This document shows positions 38,258 to 53,370 of a stretch of 64,000 nucleotides of DNA, in pieces; the first letter of the stretch is position 1; each line of letters starts with the position of its first letter. Below the pieces are notes generated by a model. That model had not been told where the DNA came from, did not search any database, and saw only the letters and a program-made list of their open reading frames with translations. Origin of the DNA: Brugia malayi (taxonomy: Eukaryota > Nematoda > Chromadorea > Rhabditida > Onchocercidae); NCBI RefSeq assembly GCF_000002995.4, contig NW_025062479.1, positions 23,924,221-23,988,220 of the forward strand. Direction: 5' to 3'. The translations under genes and the position numbers were made by a program.

Positions 38258-39819
38258 AATTTCCGGATCTCCTCAAACGTATGTGTTTAAGAGAATAACA
38301 TATTTCGAAGTTTGCAAATAACGGAATTTCAACAGACTCAAACATCTATTCTAATCTCAATACTGCATATCAGATATGGCTGCAGTATTCGCATCAATCG
38401 AAGATATTACTGTTAATAAATCTTCTCTGGACCTTTGCCACTGAGTTGCTCGGTAACATTACTTTAAATGATAGAATTTACTTTGTTCTTACTTTAACCA
38501 GTAGCTTTTGTGAGATCCCAGAAGTTCGATATGCTTTGCTTCGATGTAATTTCAAACTAAACTCTGTTTTGCGTATAACAACTTTCACGCCCTTTTAATT
38601 ACCTGAAAATAAGACACTTCTGAACAAGCATCTTCCCTGATAAATACACGTTATGATGGCGTGAAAATGATACTAACTGCCAAAGAAAGGGACAACTGTA
38701 ACTCGTCTGGTTTTCACGATATAAGTGGTACATTATAATTTCATAAAGCAAAATAAAATTATCAAAGCACAACAACTGCTATTTGCCTTGTTATCAAAGT
38801 TCCGATATGATTTATGGGATAATGACGATTTATTCAAAGTTTCAGCTTTTCTTGAGTATTACGATTTCTACTCAAACGGAATTTTCCAGTGAAGTCGATA
38901 ACACGTAAGATCACCAGATGTTCCACGACATATCGACTGAACAACTGAACAGTCGACATATTAACTGAAGCACTATCCCTTTTTTTTATCTATTATTATC
39001 TACCACAATCGAGTCACTTACACATTAACTGCAAACTTCGCTAACATAATGTTCTGCTTTAAACGATTACGAGTAATTAACAGCACCGGCTGACAAACCT
39101 TGGATAGAAGACCAATTCCGGAAATAGCTGTAACCCGACTAATTTCAACTATCTGATGGGGAAATACCCAAATTCTAAGAAACTAAAGATCATGCAAGAT
39201 CATTTTTGCTTCCCCCACTATGGTTTTGATATCGATTGGTTGTAATATAATGTCAGATATTGTTAGATTGATCTATTCTAACTATCACTTGCCTTTACGT
39301 TTTCATCTGAAACTTGCAACACACGTACGTCTGCCAATGATATTTTTCACGAAGGTGCACGATATCTATAAAATATATAAGAGAATATCAGAGGATGATT
39401 AGAAATGAAATTTGGGATAACTATCTCCAATGTAATGTGATATGAGAAAAGAAGGAATGAATGGAACTGATTACAACTATCCAAGTATACTGACTAGTTT
39501 GCAGGAAGGTTTATACACAAATTTATGATATCACTAAATCATGAATTCATCTCCTAGGAGACCATTATTCTGAATGCTAAAATAGTTTTTCTAAGAATGA
39601 CAAGTAAATCATTTGATTATTTCCCGATTTCTCGTTGCTTCCAAGATTTCTCAATATAAATCACCCAAAAAATTGCTAGTTGAATGGAACATGCTACCGG
39701 GTGCAATCCTTTCCTTTGTTTCGCATTTTCACGATATCCTAAATAAAAACGATGATAGCAGGATAAAATGCACAAGTCGTTTCGTTGCTCCACGTTATCA
39801 TTTGACGCATGCCTACACC

Positions 39820-39890
39820 TACATACGCATACATACACACACACACACATACACATACAGACATACACAGACACACATCTCCCTGTGTAC
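39820..39890. repeat. CA/TACA microsatellite
   Basis: About 70 bp of interrupted ACACAT/ACAC units. Histidine/threonine-rich translations through it are artefacts. Confidence 0.85.
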
Positions 39891-42245
39891 ATAGCCACTC
39901 GCATCCTGCACTTAAGCCTATTTGCTATCACTACTATTGTTACTATTTTTATTGCCATTACTATACTATTACTACTTCTATGTATTTCTACGATTACTAA
40001 TCAAATGCTGCATGCTATTATATTTTATGTCACAGTTAAATGCATTTTACCTTAATGCAATAATCGTATCTTTATATTACAATTAAATGCATTTACGTTG
40101 GAACAAAGCATTGTTTACCTGTTTACCAGTTATGCTAGCATTATACACGTCAACTTTTACCATTGAGAAACTTTATTTTTCAATATTTCAGCAGTGCAAA
40201 TTTCAGAGAATCTAAAATTAGCAAATAATCACATAAAATATGCACTCTTCACATACTTTATGCTATTGTGTACTTACCTTACCTTGCATGCACAACTCAT
40301 CCAAACATCATGCGCTATTCATCAAAATGCCACAACAAACACCATTTAGATGGGTTAACGAACTGGGATTGCAGTTTTCAAAACGGGTATTCGTCGGGCT
40401 ATTCGTTGTAGCATCGGAATGAATGCAACAAACCAGTGCAATACTTCGTCTCGCTGCATAGATGCATTGCTGCTATTTCTAATTCATTTTTCTTCCTTTT
40501 TATTATATTCTATTCCTAAACTATCTGATTCTATTCTGTTCTCATTTTGATTATTTCTTTTTTTTTTTCCATCTCTTCTTTCTTCTCTTACGTTAGTATT
40601 AATATTTTCAGTTAGGAAATTTTCCTCTCTTCCAAAATTTTCCAACTGTTGGAATAATTTTTATGATGGAGTGATTGAGATCCAGGAAGTCTCAGGAAAA
40701 TTTAGAGTGATTGAAGTGCAAAAAGTCTCGAGAAATTTTGATGCTTTTATTGTGTAGCAAATAGTTTTGTTAATTTATTCGAGAATTGCAGTGTTATATT
40801 AATTAATTTGATTTTGTTACACTTAAATTTTATGCACTTTTTTTTTTCCTTTTAAATTTTTCAAACTTAGATTCAACTCTCTAAAAATAATTTTTTTATT
40901 TCAAATTATTTATATTATTTGAAAATGACAGTTATGAATAGGAGTAAAACATAAGTTATGAAAAGAGTATAATTTTTCTTTGCTTTTCAATCGCTGTCAT
41001 TTAATATCCTTTTTTAACTTTTTTTTTTTTCTTTTTGAAATTATCTATTGAACAAAACAGCATAAGTTATAATCACTGTTCATATTAGTACTTATAAATA
41101 TTTTCGTTAACATTTTTCAACTACTTTTAAGTGAGCAAAATTTTAGCAATGTTAAATGATAAAAAACAATATTTAAATATTATCTTGTTTATTTATAAAA
41201 TAATTTATTTGCAATTATTGCAAATAATAATTCATATATTTAACATATCAATAATTTTTATGTTTGTATTTTCTATTTATAATGTATACACATTTGTAGG
41301 CGGTTTCAATCAAAAAATTAGGACAAATTTTGATGTTAGATCGAATGTAATGTATTGTTAATTACAAATGAAAAATTAATTATAAATGGCTATAGCATGC
41401 TATATATGCATTTAATTAATTATATTTATTGACAGAAAAAATAAGCAAGCAAACATGTGAAAATTAATAGAAAATTTGTAAATATAGCAAAATGATAACA
41501 TATCACAATAATGATAACCGTTATCATCAATAATTATTGATATGAACAAAATATAATTCCATCTATCAGTACATTTCCGTTATATGTTTTCCTTCTTTTT
41601 AATTAATATTTGTTCTATTATTTTATTTATTTTTTTTTGATAATAACATATAGCAGTGAGATGTAATTAACTTGGCAAATAAATTATTGTTCCTTATAGC
41701 TTTATTGTTTTCTTTAAGTTTATTAATTTAATTTTAATATAACATAAAATTGAATTGGTAATAATAGAACAAATATTCAATTAATTAGGTTGATTGATTA
41801 AAATTTAAAGTATTTTGTTAGTCTCATAATTCTGAGTCATTCATGATAATGGATTCTTAATTTTTTTATTTTTTATTTTTTTTTGAAACATACTGATAAC
41901 AGCTAGTTTGAATATTTAGTTAACAATTAGTTAATGAACATTTATTGAGTACAAAAAGGCAGTGCTAACATTCTTAATATCTTTTTTTAATGAATTAAAA
42001 TGAGAAATATGAAAGATTCAGTTTAGAGAGGGAATGAAACTAATCCATCATAATTAATATTCTGGAAATATTTCATTAATTTAATATCAAATTAATTAAG
42101 TAATTATTATTTAATATCAGCATAGAAAAAAATTGTTTAATTAAGCTAATAAATATTAATTAAGCTAGCAATTTGAATCTATAATTTGGAAGAATTATTT
42201 GAGAAATAAAACTGAATAGGTAATTTCATACAATCAATTGTTGTT

Positions 42246-42247
<2 letters not shown>

Positions 42248-42277
<30 letters not shown>

Positions 42278-42280
42278 GTT
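42248..42280. repeat. ATT microsatellite at the DRAM-like stop codon
   Basis: An ATT run starts in the 3' UTR and abuts the TAA stop (42273-42275). The adjoining CAA/AAC codons give the C-terminal Asn/Gln run. A second ATT run lies at about 42720-42755. Confidence 0.8.
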
Positions 42281-42718
42281 GTTGGTTGTTGTTGCAATAA
42301 TATGAATCATTCATATTATTTTTGAAATTAATTGATAAAGCAGTGCTAATTGAATGATGTTCATTATCACAGCCATTATTTATATTGCTACAATCAGTAT
42401 CAGTATGATTTGAAGTATTTTTATTATTAAATTGATTACTTTGATTGATTGTATCCAAGTGAAGTTTTAGCTTTGGTGCATGACAACTTGCATGACGGAA
42501 TTCGATTGCAAAAGTAAGAATGTAAAATTCGAAACAAATTGCTAGCAACCATTCCGAGCAAGTAGCAATCATATGTTCCACATAATGCTATACTTCAAAT
42601 AAATTATGAATTGTTTGTTTCTTTTCTTTTTATTATTAATATATATATATATATATTTTTTTTAAATTAATTTATTAATTATTTAATAATTGCATGAGAG
42701 CATATCAAAACTTATTAC

Positions 42719-42758
<40 letters not shown>

Positions 42759-44677
42759 ATTTTTAAAATTAATCTATCAAATTATTTAATATCTATTAGT
42801 TAGCAATTAGTTAATGAATATTTATTGAGTACATCTATTACATTTAATCGATTAAATTATTTAAAAAAGAAAAAAAAAAGAAAAAAACTTATTTAAAAAT
42901 TGGATGGAAAAAATATTTTGTTTTTGTTTTAAATAATGCTATATTTTAATTACATTTAATAGGATGGATTATATTCTCACATAATGCTATATTTTAAATA
43001 AATTATGAAATTTTATCAAACTAATAACTAAATAGTTAATTTAACTAATAACACTTAATTAATAATTAATTAATTTTTTTTTTGCTTACCGGACTTTCAG
43101 GTGTCCATTTATAGAGTTGTTTACGGCCGAACCAATTTTTTGGCTGTTGACCAAGTATTGTTCCAAATATTCCCACTGAAAATTACAATTTAATTGTGTG
43201 TAAATACTAATTTATTAAAATATTTTGATACTAGTATTTTATGGATAAAATTCATAGGAATTAAGTATTCGAAATTTAAATTATCTGAAGAAATTTATCT
43301 CAAAATTTAATTGGAACAAAGTTATTGGAAATGTATGAAGAAAAATACTAATTTATTAAAAATATTTGTTATATATTGTTATATATTAATTACCCTTATT
43401 TATTTTGAAAATAATTAGACTTTAAAATTTTACTAGATTTCATAAAAATCAGAATATTTAAAAGATTTTGAAAGGAAAAAAAAATTTTTTTTGTAGTATA
43501 ATTTTTGTTGATCGTTTATTTTACCTCAAAAGAAGTTTTTAATGATTTAGTAAAATTAATAAGTTTTGTTTAATTTTTTTTTTTAAATTAATTTATCAAT
43601 ATTTTATTAGACCCAAAAAAGAAAAAAGAAAAGGAGAGAGAGAGAGAAAAAAAAAAGGTGCTATTTTTACCAGTAATGAAGAAAATAGTTGATAAACAGC
43701 TTAGAAATAAGCGACAATGTGGTATTGCAGATTTTGCAAATCTTGGCTGCATCCAATAACTAAAAAGTGTCTGGGCCCAAGTATATACTAGGCCACATCC
43801 AAAAGCCATCAATGCACCGATATAATGAACCATAACAAGGCTCATTTCCTACAAATTTCAAATTTTTTTTTTTAAATTTTATAGTCGAGAAATTTATTAA
43901 TTATTTGGAGAAAAAAATGAACGAAGTTGTAGATAAATGATGCTTTTAAGAAATAAAAATTAATTTTAATTAATTCTTTTAAAATTAATAAAAATTAAAT
44001 TTTCCATCACTGATTGAAAAAATTTTGAATTACAAGAGTAAGACTACAGGAAGTAGTAATAATTTATACTTTGCAAAACTTTGATTGGTAATTTACTGGT
44101 GTAAAAAATGAAATTTATAGTAAGAATAATCGAAATAAATGTAGGAAAAATTATCTCAAAATATTTTATCAATTTTATCTTATCAAATTAGTGATTAAAA
44201 TTGTTATCATACTTGAAAATTGCCAATCAAACTGACACCAAATGCTGAGAAATATCCAAACCATAAGTATATGGTACTATAGTTTCGCCAATTTCCATTT
44301 TTCTGTAAAGTAAAAGCAATTCAAAGAATTCATATTCAGGAAAAAGGAAAATAAAATTTAATTTTTTTTTTTTTTTTTCACTGATCGTTGAAGCATTTAT
44401 AAATTTATCAGTTATTATTTGTAAAAAGTAAGTTTAATAAGTTTAAAAGTAAGTTTAAAACTCAAAAATAGAATATTTACATTTAGAACTACCAAAAAAA
44501 ATATTTGCTATTTAAAATCATAATTACTCTCATCAAAAATTTCAAATCTTACAATTTCAGAACTTTTTTTTTAAAAAATTTTTCTGGATGGAATATTAAA
44601 TCATTCATTTTTAAAAAACTTAAATAAAAAATGCTCTATGATATGCGATAGATTAAGCTTAAATGATTTTATGGATG

Positions 44678-44708
<31 letters not shown>

Positions 44709-45707
44709 GAAAATCAAATAAAAATTTGTTGAAATAATCATCATAATCATAATATTAAATAAAACATATCAAATAATCAAAAATTTGTTAGAAAAAAAAA
44801 AAAACGATAAAAAAAAAATTAAATTTTTTAATTATGCACGTCTATTAAGATTTAATGCATTATTTAAATTTATAAATTTTTAAATTATTAAAATGCACAT
44901 TTATTAAAATTTAATGCATTATTTAAATTATTGAAATTCACACTTATAAGAATTTAATATATTATTTTATTTTAAATTTTTAAATTATTAAAATGCACAT
45001 TTATTAAAATTTAATGCATTATTTAAATTATTGAAATTCACACTTATAAGAATTTAATATATTATTTTAATTTATAAATTTTTAAATTATTAAAATGCAC
45101 ATTTATTAAATTTAATGCATTATTTAAATTATTGAATTACACTTATAAAATTTAATATATTATTTAAATTTATAAATTTTTAAATTATTAAAATGCACAT
45201 TTATTAAAATTTAATGCATTATTTAAATTTATAAATTTTTAAATTATTGAAAAAATATCATTTCATTTTCTAACAAAAAAAAAAAATATTTCATTGCTAA
45301 AATACAAACCTGTTTTAAATGATGCCAATAAAATTCAATAAGTTGTCGATGTCTTAAATATGCAGTTATTGTAACTGAAAAATTAAAATTAAATTTTCTT
45401 AATTAAAAAATGAAAATAATTAGCTTTTAGAACTTTTTAAAATTTCTGTTTTTTTTTTCAAATAAATTTAACATTTGTAAAAAGATTTTGCAAATTTTAA
45501 TGTAAATATGAAATTTAGTTTGTGTAAAAATTTAAATGAGAAATGAAAGCATTTATGCAATTTAAACTTAATTAAATATATTTAAAATTGATGAATAATT
45601 TTTTTTTTAAATTTTAGTACATAAAAAGAAAGAATGAAAAAAGCAAATATTAAAGTATTTATTCATTTGATTAAAATTAATCAAAATTTTTGATAAAGTA
45701 ATGGGAC

Positions 45708-45739
<32 letters not shown>

Positions 45740-47907
45740 AATAAAATTGAAATAAAACTTGCAAAAAACAGCAGATAAATTAAGAAGTTGCCCAAAAATA
45801 CAACTTTCTGGCGGTAATGTACCACTGTCACTAAAATTGAAATTTTTTTTGTTTGCAATAAAAATTTAACAAAAATTGATTAAAATTAATTGAGTACTTT
45901 TTTTTTTAAAAAAAATGAATATTTTAAATGATTAAATTAAATTTTTAAATTTAAAAATGATGCAATATTTTGCTGATAAAAATTTTAAAATTTAATTTTA
46001 AATAATGATTTAAATGAGTTGAAGAGAAATTTAAATCGTTGATTATATTTGATACAAAATTATCAATTTTAACATTAGATTAATTTATGAATTAGAATGT
46101 CTTTTTCAAATTAAAACAAATCACAAAATTGTTCATTTGTTGAATTAAATTTTTATTGATAAATGATAATTCAAATTATTAGTAATTGATGATAATTTTG
46201 ATTCATAAATGATTAGAATGCAAAAAAAAAAAAAAAAAAAAAAAGTAAAACTAAAATTTTTGGTATTCAATTCTTAAACTTTTTTTTTTGTTTTTACGAT
46301 TCATAAATATGTCAAATATTTGTTTGTATTATGTAAACTTAAAAAAAAAAATAAAATATTTTGTAAACATACTCTATCATATTGCTAAGTAAATTGTTTT
46401 CATTTCTTTCATTCCACAAATAATTACGCTTAATTGATTATTGTATGAATTAATTCATTATTTATATGAATTAATTCATTATTGTATGAATTAATTGATT
46501 ATTGTATGAAATAATTGATTATTATATGAATTAATTGATTATTATATTAATTAATTATTGTATCAATTGATTACTGTATGAATTAATTGATTATTGTATG
46601 AAATAATTGATAATTATATTGAGTGATTATTGTATGAATTAATTAATTATTATTATTAAATTGATTATTGTATGAATTAATTGATTATGATATTAATTAA
46701 TTATTGTATCAATTGATTACTGTATGAATTAATTGGTCATTGTATGAAATAATTGATAATTATATTGATTGATTATTGTATGAATTAATTAATTATTGTA
46801 TTAATTGATTATTATATTAATTGATTATTGTATGAATTAATTGATTATTGTATGAAATAATTGATTACTGTATGAATTAATTTATTATTATATTAATTAA
46901 TATTAATTAAGTATCAATTGATTACTGTATGAATTAATTGATTATTGTATTAATTAATACAATTATTATTATATTAGTTACTTATACAAAAGTTATGATT
47001 CTTATATGAATAGAGACAAATGAAATTTATAAATTTTCGAAAAAAAAAATAAATTTTTTTTTTCAAATTCATTTTAAGTGATTCGATTCTAAAACAAAAT
47101 ACATTGATTTCAATTGAAAATGATGTTTAGTGTTAAAATATATTTGAATTAAATAATTTTTACCTAATATATGGCCAAAATGCTGTGATATGCTTTTCTG
47201 ATAAGGCTATACAATACCTGCAAAATTAATATTAATAATAATAATTAAATATTTGCTTAAATATAAACTACGAATATAATTTATCAATATTTTATCAGAT
47301 ATCAGTGTAAAATTATTTTTAATTTCATAAATAAATTATTCAAAAATGATAATTAAATATTTGCTTAAATATAAACTACGAATATAATTTATCAATATTT
47401 TATCAGATATCAGTATAAAATATTTTTAATTTCATAAGTAAAATATTCTACTCTAATTTATCTGTCTTTTTTATATAACATTTTTACTATTAATAAGTAT
47501 TTTTTAGCATTTCGAAAAATTCTATCCCAAAATTCTATAATTAACCTAGAATTAGGAAGCTTACAGTAGTTTTGATATTTTAAAATTCTCACAAAATAAA
47601 TGAAATAAAAATTAAATAATGCAGTTAAGGACAAAAGTAGTAATACTTATTATAATTTAGTAATACTTCAATATAACCCCAATTAATACAAAATATTGTG
47701 ATTTATATTAAAATTGTATTCTAACCTTAAATCATTCCTGAAATTAAAATTTGCTAAAAATATTATGAACGAATAATTTTTTTTTTAATTTATGAATTTT
47801 AATCAAACATTAATAAATAATCAAATAATAACTTACGAAACAATAAAAGCAGAAAAGCTAAAGATAGATGTAAATAATGGAATAATCCAAACTTTTTTTA
47901 GTACCAT
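42273..47907 (-). CDS. DRAM2-like multipass membrane protein (Frag1/DRAM/Sfk1)
   Basis: Family proteins are six-helix membrane proteins of lysosomes/endomembranes that promote autophagy (DRAM1/2). Exons: 47837-47907, 47164-47217, 45763-45830, 45310-45374, 44213-44302, 43671-43848, 43090-43175, 42273-42587; total 927 nt, 308 aa. Diagnostic pieces are FWPYISDSGTLPPESCIFG after the first helix, GYFSAFGVSLIGNFQ, HYIGALMAFGCGLVYTWAQ, and HYVEHMIATCSEWLLAICFE near the C-terminus, matching the order in human DRAM2 (266 aa). The C-terminus is extended by some 60 polar Asn/Ser/His-rich residues ending in glutamines. The third intron has a GCAAGT donor. The ATG at 47907 is preceded by a short overlapping upstream ORF. 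Orthology to DRAM2 rather than DRAM1 or TMEM150 is inferred. Confidence 0.88.
44826..45245. repeat. About 100-bp minisatellite in a DRAM-like intron
   Basis: Roughly four copies of a unit containing AAAATGCACATTTATTAAA and AATGCATTATTTAAATT, starting near 44887, 44987, 45088 and 45187. It lies in the intron between 44303 and 45309. Confidence 0.85.
46434..46970. repeat. About 20-bp minisatellite in a DRAM-like intron
   Basis: Some 25 degenerate copies of TATTGTATGAATTAATTGAT, in the intron between 45831 and 47163. Confidence 0.9.
47243..47458. repeat. Tandem duplication, period about 108 bp
   Basis: AATTAAATATTTGCTTAAAT begins at 47243 and again at 47351, with the following ~100 bp nearly identical, inside the first DRAM-like intron. 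Confidence 0.85.
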
Positions 47908-47924
47908 TCTACCTTCTGCTTCAT
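47898..47924 (-). other. Short upstream ORF overlapping the DRAM-like start
   Basis: ATG at 47922-47924 opens eight codons (MKQKVEWY) and a TAA at 47898-47900, out of frame with and spanning the main ATG at 47907. It could reduce translation, unless the mature mRNA is spliced between the two starts (AAGCAG and GGTAG lie between). Confidence 0.5.
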
Positions 47925-49389
47925 TTCTTTTTTTTTTTTTTTTTTTAAATTTCAAATTGAATTTATATTAATTTCTTCTCGTCTAAAATAAAATCTGAAA
48001 AGAAATTAATCCACCATAAACAAATAGCACAATGATTAATGATTAGATCAATTTATTGAAAAAAAAAAAAAAAAAAAATAAATAAATAAAATGAAAATGG
48101 ACAAAAAAGAATGAAAGTAAAATAGGTCAATTTTCAGAATTAAAATAAATAAATAAACAAATAAATAATTAAATAATATATATATGTGCATTTTATTATT
48201 ACTTACCAAATTAAAAATTTAACTAAAATTAAATTTTTTTTTTTTATAAAAATTTAACAAAAATTTAACAAAGACAAAATTATTTGAAAGCAATTAATTA
48301 TTAGATATTAACTGAAAGCTAGGAAATGAAATTTGTTAAAACAATTTTGTTTGAATAATTTTTCCTATAATTAAATTAGTAACTTTTATTTTATTTTATG
48401 TTTTTTTATAATTTACTTTTTACTTCCAAACAATGATTACTTTTTTTAATTTATACAATGATAAAACATTTAAATATAATCACTTACTTATGATTCATAT
48501 ATATTAGAAAAAGTTAATTATTACTTTTTAAAAAATTGATTAATTCGTTTTTCAAATAAATTATTTAACTGCATCAATCAATAATGGTAATGATGAATAC
48601 GAATTGAAATTTGAAATGAATTAGCTTAAAATTGGAAATTGAAATGAATAAGGTTAGGATTAAAATCAAAATTTGAAAATATGTATAACTTAGCAGTGCA
48701 TTAAAACAGTTATTATCATTTTATTAATTATTATTGCGATAATAATTAGAAAATAGTAAAATAAAATTGTAAGTAAATAAATAGAAAATAGTAAAATAAT
48801 ACTTATCCTAATTTTCAATAATTTTAAAGTTTCATTTTCAATTTTTAAATATTAAAATAACAATTAATATTAAACTTAATTTGGTTCTTTTTTTTTTCCT
48901 TCAAACTTTTTTGAGATATTTCTGAATAAGAAATTTCACAAATGTTAAAATCTAAAATCACTAATTGTTGCAAAATTGAAATTTGCCATAATAATGTTTA
49001 GCTATTTTATTTTGTTTAAGCTTATTTATAGCTCAAAATAGGTCGAATTAAAATTGAATTTTAAAAAATGAACTTATCATATTATCAAAAATGAACTTAT
49101 CATGTTATCAAAAATGAACTTATCATATCATATCATTTATGAAAAATTAAAAGAATAAAAAACAATCATTGCTGCAATGAATAAATCTTTCTGCAAGGCT
49201 AATTAATCGTCGTAAGAATGTAAATAAAAATGCTTTCTAATCATTTCTGATAATTTAATCATTCGATAAAAATTCATTCTACAATTAGTAACGAGAAAAT
49301 GAAATAAGCTTATTGGACAAATATCATTTGATTAATTGAAGTTATTTCTTATCAACGAGAATATCACTGATATACTAATACTACTACTG

Positions 49390-49915
<526 letters not shown>

Positions 49916-51203
49916 TAACTAATAACAATAAAAGTTACTAATTACTTTCAAATTTATAATTTGTAATAAAAAGTAATAAAAATTAAATTAATTAAAAATG
50001 TAATACTTCCAGCAAAGTTGTTTTTTTTTTTTTTTTTTTTTTCTATCTTTCATTTAAATTAAATAAAATTGAAATCATTGATATATGAATTAATCATTCT
50101 TATTTAATCGATAGCAAAATGTAAAATTAACAAAACAAAAAAGACATTGAATACATATTAAATGTGATTATTTCAATATTATCAACAAATGATAAAATTG
50201 TTTGTCACACATTCTTATTGAGAATAAATAGTAAATTGAAATTGAAATATTAAATTAATATTTTTTTTTTTAATTTAAACTAATTTAAATGAAAATAATT
50301 TAATAATTTTCTAACATTTGCATTATGATGAATAATTTTAAAATTGAAATAGAATAGAAGTAGGCGTCTTTTTTATTTTATTTTTTTATTATTTTAATTT
50401 TTTTTTTTTTTTTTTTTTCATTTATCATTTTTATTGATGGCTATAAAAATAGAATGAATGCTTGTTTGTTAAGTTTATCATAGCAAACTGATAAGAAAAA
50501 AGTACAATGTCGTGAAATTAATGTTAGAATACATTTTTGAAATAGATAAAACATCAAAATTTTTTATTCAAATTTAAAAAAAAATAAAAATAATTCAAAT
50601 AGTTAAAAAATATCTCAAATAGTTGTTATTCATACTTGAATAGAAATTATAAAAAATGAAACTTTAACTTTTGAAATTTAATAAACAAATAATTGAAATG
50701 AATTAATTGATTGATACTTAATTATTTATTCATAATATTGTCATTTTATTATTTATTTTTTAAAATTATTTCAGCAAAACAATGAAAAAAAAAAAAAAAA
50801 AAAAGAGAAAAAATAAAATATTCCAAGTGAGAAAAATTTGCGCTTTTGATTAGTTATCAGAAATAAATTTGTAAAAAATAAAATATTTTAATTTAAATTT
50901 TTCGAAAAATTAAAATTGTAATTTTGCAAACGCAGAAATTGCATTTTATCAGTTATAACATACTTACAATATATTATTTTGTCTTGCAAAAATTGCAAAA
51001 ATTTTATCATTAGCAAATTTAAAAGATCAAATTTTTTTTTTAAAGTATTATGTTTGGATGAATTGTAATATTTTAATAATGAATTTCAAATTTTAATTAT
51101 GATATTTTATTTTTGCTGAATATTAGGAATTAGCAGGAATTAATTTAACAGCCATTTAACGAATAGAACGATCAGCTTAAAATTGATGTTATACATCGAA
51201 GAT

Positions 51204-51845
51204 AATTAAAATTTGAAATTCATTAATAATTAAATTTTTGCAAATTCATTAATAATTAAATTTTTGAATACATTAATAATTAAAATCATTAATAATTAAA
51301 TTTTTGAAAATCATTAATAATTAAATTTTTGAAATCATTAATAATTAAATTTTGAATTTTTGAAATACATTAATAATTAAATTTTTGAATTAAATTTTTG
51401 GAATTCATTAATAATTAAATTTTTGAAATTCATTAATAATTAAATTTTTGAAATTCATTAATAATTAAATTTTTGCAAATTTATTAATAATTAAATTTTT
51501 GGAATTCATTAATAATTAAATTTTTGAAATTCATTAATAATTAAATTTTTTGAAATACATTAATAATTAAATTTTTGAAATTCATTAATAATTAAATTTT
51601 TGCAAATTCATTAATAATTAAATTTAAATTCATTAATAATTAAATTTTTGCATTAAATTCATTAATAATTAAATTTTTAAAATTCATTAATAATTAAATT
51701 TTTGGAAATTCATTAATTCATTAATAATTAAATTTTTGCAAATTCATTAACAATTAAATTTTTGCAAATTCATTAACAATTAAATTTTTGCAAACTCATT
51801 AATAATTAAATTTTTGGAAATTCATTAAAAATTAAATTTTTGGAA
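51204..51845. repeat. About 25-bp minisatellite
   Basis: About 25 copies of ATTCATTAATAATTAAATTT plus TTGAA/TTGCAA variants in tandem. Copies differ mainly in the junction (GAAA, GCAA, GGAA), suggesting expansion by slippage or unequal exchange. Confidence 0.95.
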
Positions 51846-52659
51846 ATAAATGATCAAGCAAAACCAAAATGATCACTTCAAATATCTACCCCATTTGCGC
51901 TTTTGATATCGACTTATTCAGAAAAGTGCGCTCATTTTTTTTTTTTTTTTTTAAAAAAATAATTTAAATAGAATTAGCTTAATTCATTGCTCATTCAAAT
52001 AATTTTAAAAACTGAAATAAAATTAGATTTTTGATATGATATGCACCAGGTAACAACCACAAATAATAAATGTTTTATAGCAAATGGTACAAAATTAAAT
52101 TTTCAAAATATTAGAATGCATAAAATAAACATTTAATAAATGAAATTTTTACAAGCAAATAAACAATAAGAATCACAGGAATGCAAAATTGATATCATTA
52201 AAATTTATAAAATTATCCATCATAATTTAAATGATAATATGCTAATATCACAATTATTAAACTTTAATTTTCTGTAACAATTAGCTCAAGTATTATTTGT
52301 TAGCAAAAAATACTCATTAATAATAATAGTACAAAAAAAAAAAGAATAACTAATTTTTTAATTATTATTTTTTTTTTTTTGAAATGATATTATTGTAAAT
52401 TATGATAAAATTAAAATACGGTATAAGCGATTTTTAAATTTTGTTGAAATTATGAAAAATTGAAAACACAAAAAAAAAAAAAGCAAAGAGATATAAAATA
52501 TTTCATAAATAGCATATTATTCTTAATTATTGTATCAAATTTAAGAAAAAAAAAAAAAAAAAAAAAAATACGATTTTATTTTTAATTACTAATATAATAT
52601 CTTTAATGAAATTTTGAAAATGAGACTTTAATTTAGAAACTAAAATTAAGAAAATTGTT

Positions 52660-52673
52660 CAGCATAATAATAA

Positions 52674-52755
<82 letters not shown>
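52660..52755. repeat. AAT trinucleotide array
   Basis: Nearly pure AAT units over about 90 bp with a single AAA interruption. Confidence 0.95.
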
Positions 52756-53370
52756 TCAATAATGTTCACAAAATTAGTATGAAATGAAAATTTATATTTT
52801 GATAAATTTGATTAATTATTGAGAATTATTTAATGAATTGATAAATTGTAAAATTTTTTTGCAATTTTAAAAAACAATTACTACTAAAAAAAAAAAAAAT
52901 TTAAAAAATTAAAAAAAAAATTACTATTTTAAAAAATTTTTGCAATTTAAAAAAAAAAAAATTAAAAAATAATTTTTGCAATTTTAAAAAAAAAATTATT
53001 TTATAAATAAAATATGCAATAAAAAATAAATGAATAAATCCTTCACATCAAATTGTTCCTTTCTTTTCCAAATTTTATTTTAAAAATTTTGATTTGACGA
53101 AATATTTTGCAGCTGGTAGCGATTCATTTGCTGAAATAATTTTATGTAAAATTATCTAAAAATAATTTTATGATTAAATTTTTTTTTTTTGGTTAATATA
53201 TTAAAATTAATTAATCAAATAATAACTTAAGAGAGAAAAAAAAAGAAAAAAAACAAAATAGTAAAAATTAGGAAAAAAAAATGTGGAATTTTACTTAAAA
53301 TATATTTTTTTTATTGAAATATAGTTTATTAATTTAAATTTAAATTAATTTTTAAAAAAAAAAAATATAA

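Larger units (their letters stand above)
37955..42272. other. Intergenic region between DRAM-like gene and ubr-5
   Basis: No gene supported. The part from about 38000 to 40450 is visibly less AT-rich and less repetitive than the rest of the spacer and probably contains the ubr-5 promoter. Short frames of 60-113 codons lack family similarity or splice support. A CA-rich microsatellite occupies about 39820-39890. From 40500 to 42270 the sequence is AT-rich with scattered T-runs and no recognisable feature. Confidence 0.6.

Noticed and set aside
39617..39958. 113-codon minus-strand Cys/Val-rich frame
   Set aside because: Its centre is the translation of the CA microsatellite at 39820-39890.
40240..40422. 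60-codon frame MHSSHTLCYC... in the ubr-5/DRAM spacer
   Set aside because: It has no family similarity, no splice context, and a length expected by chance.
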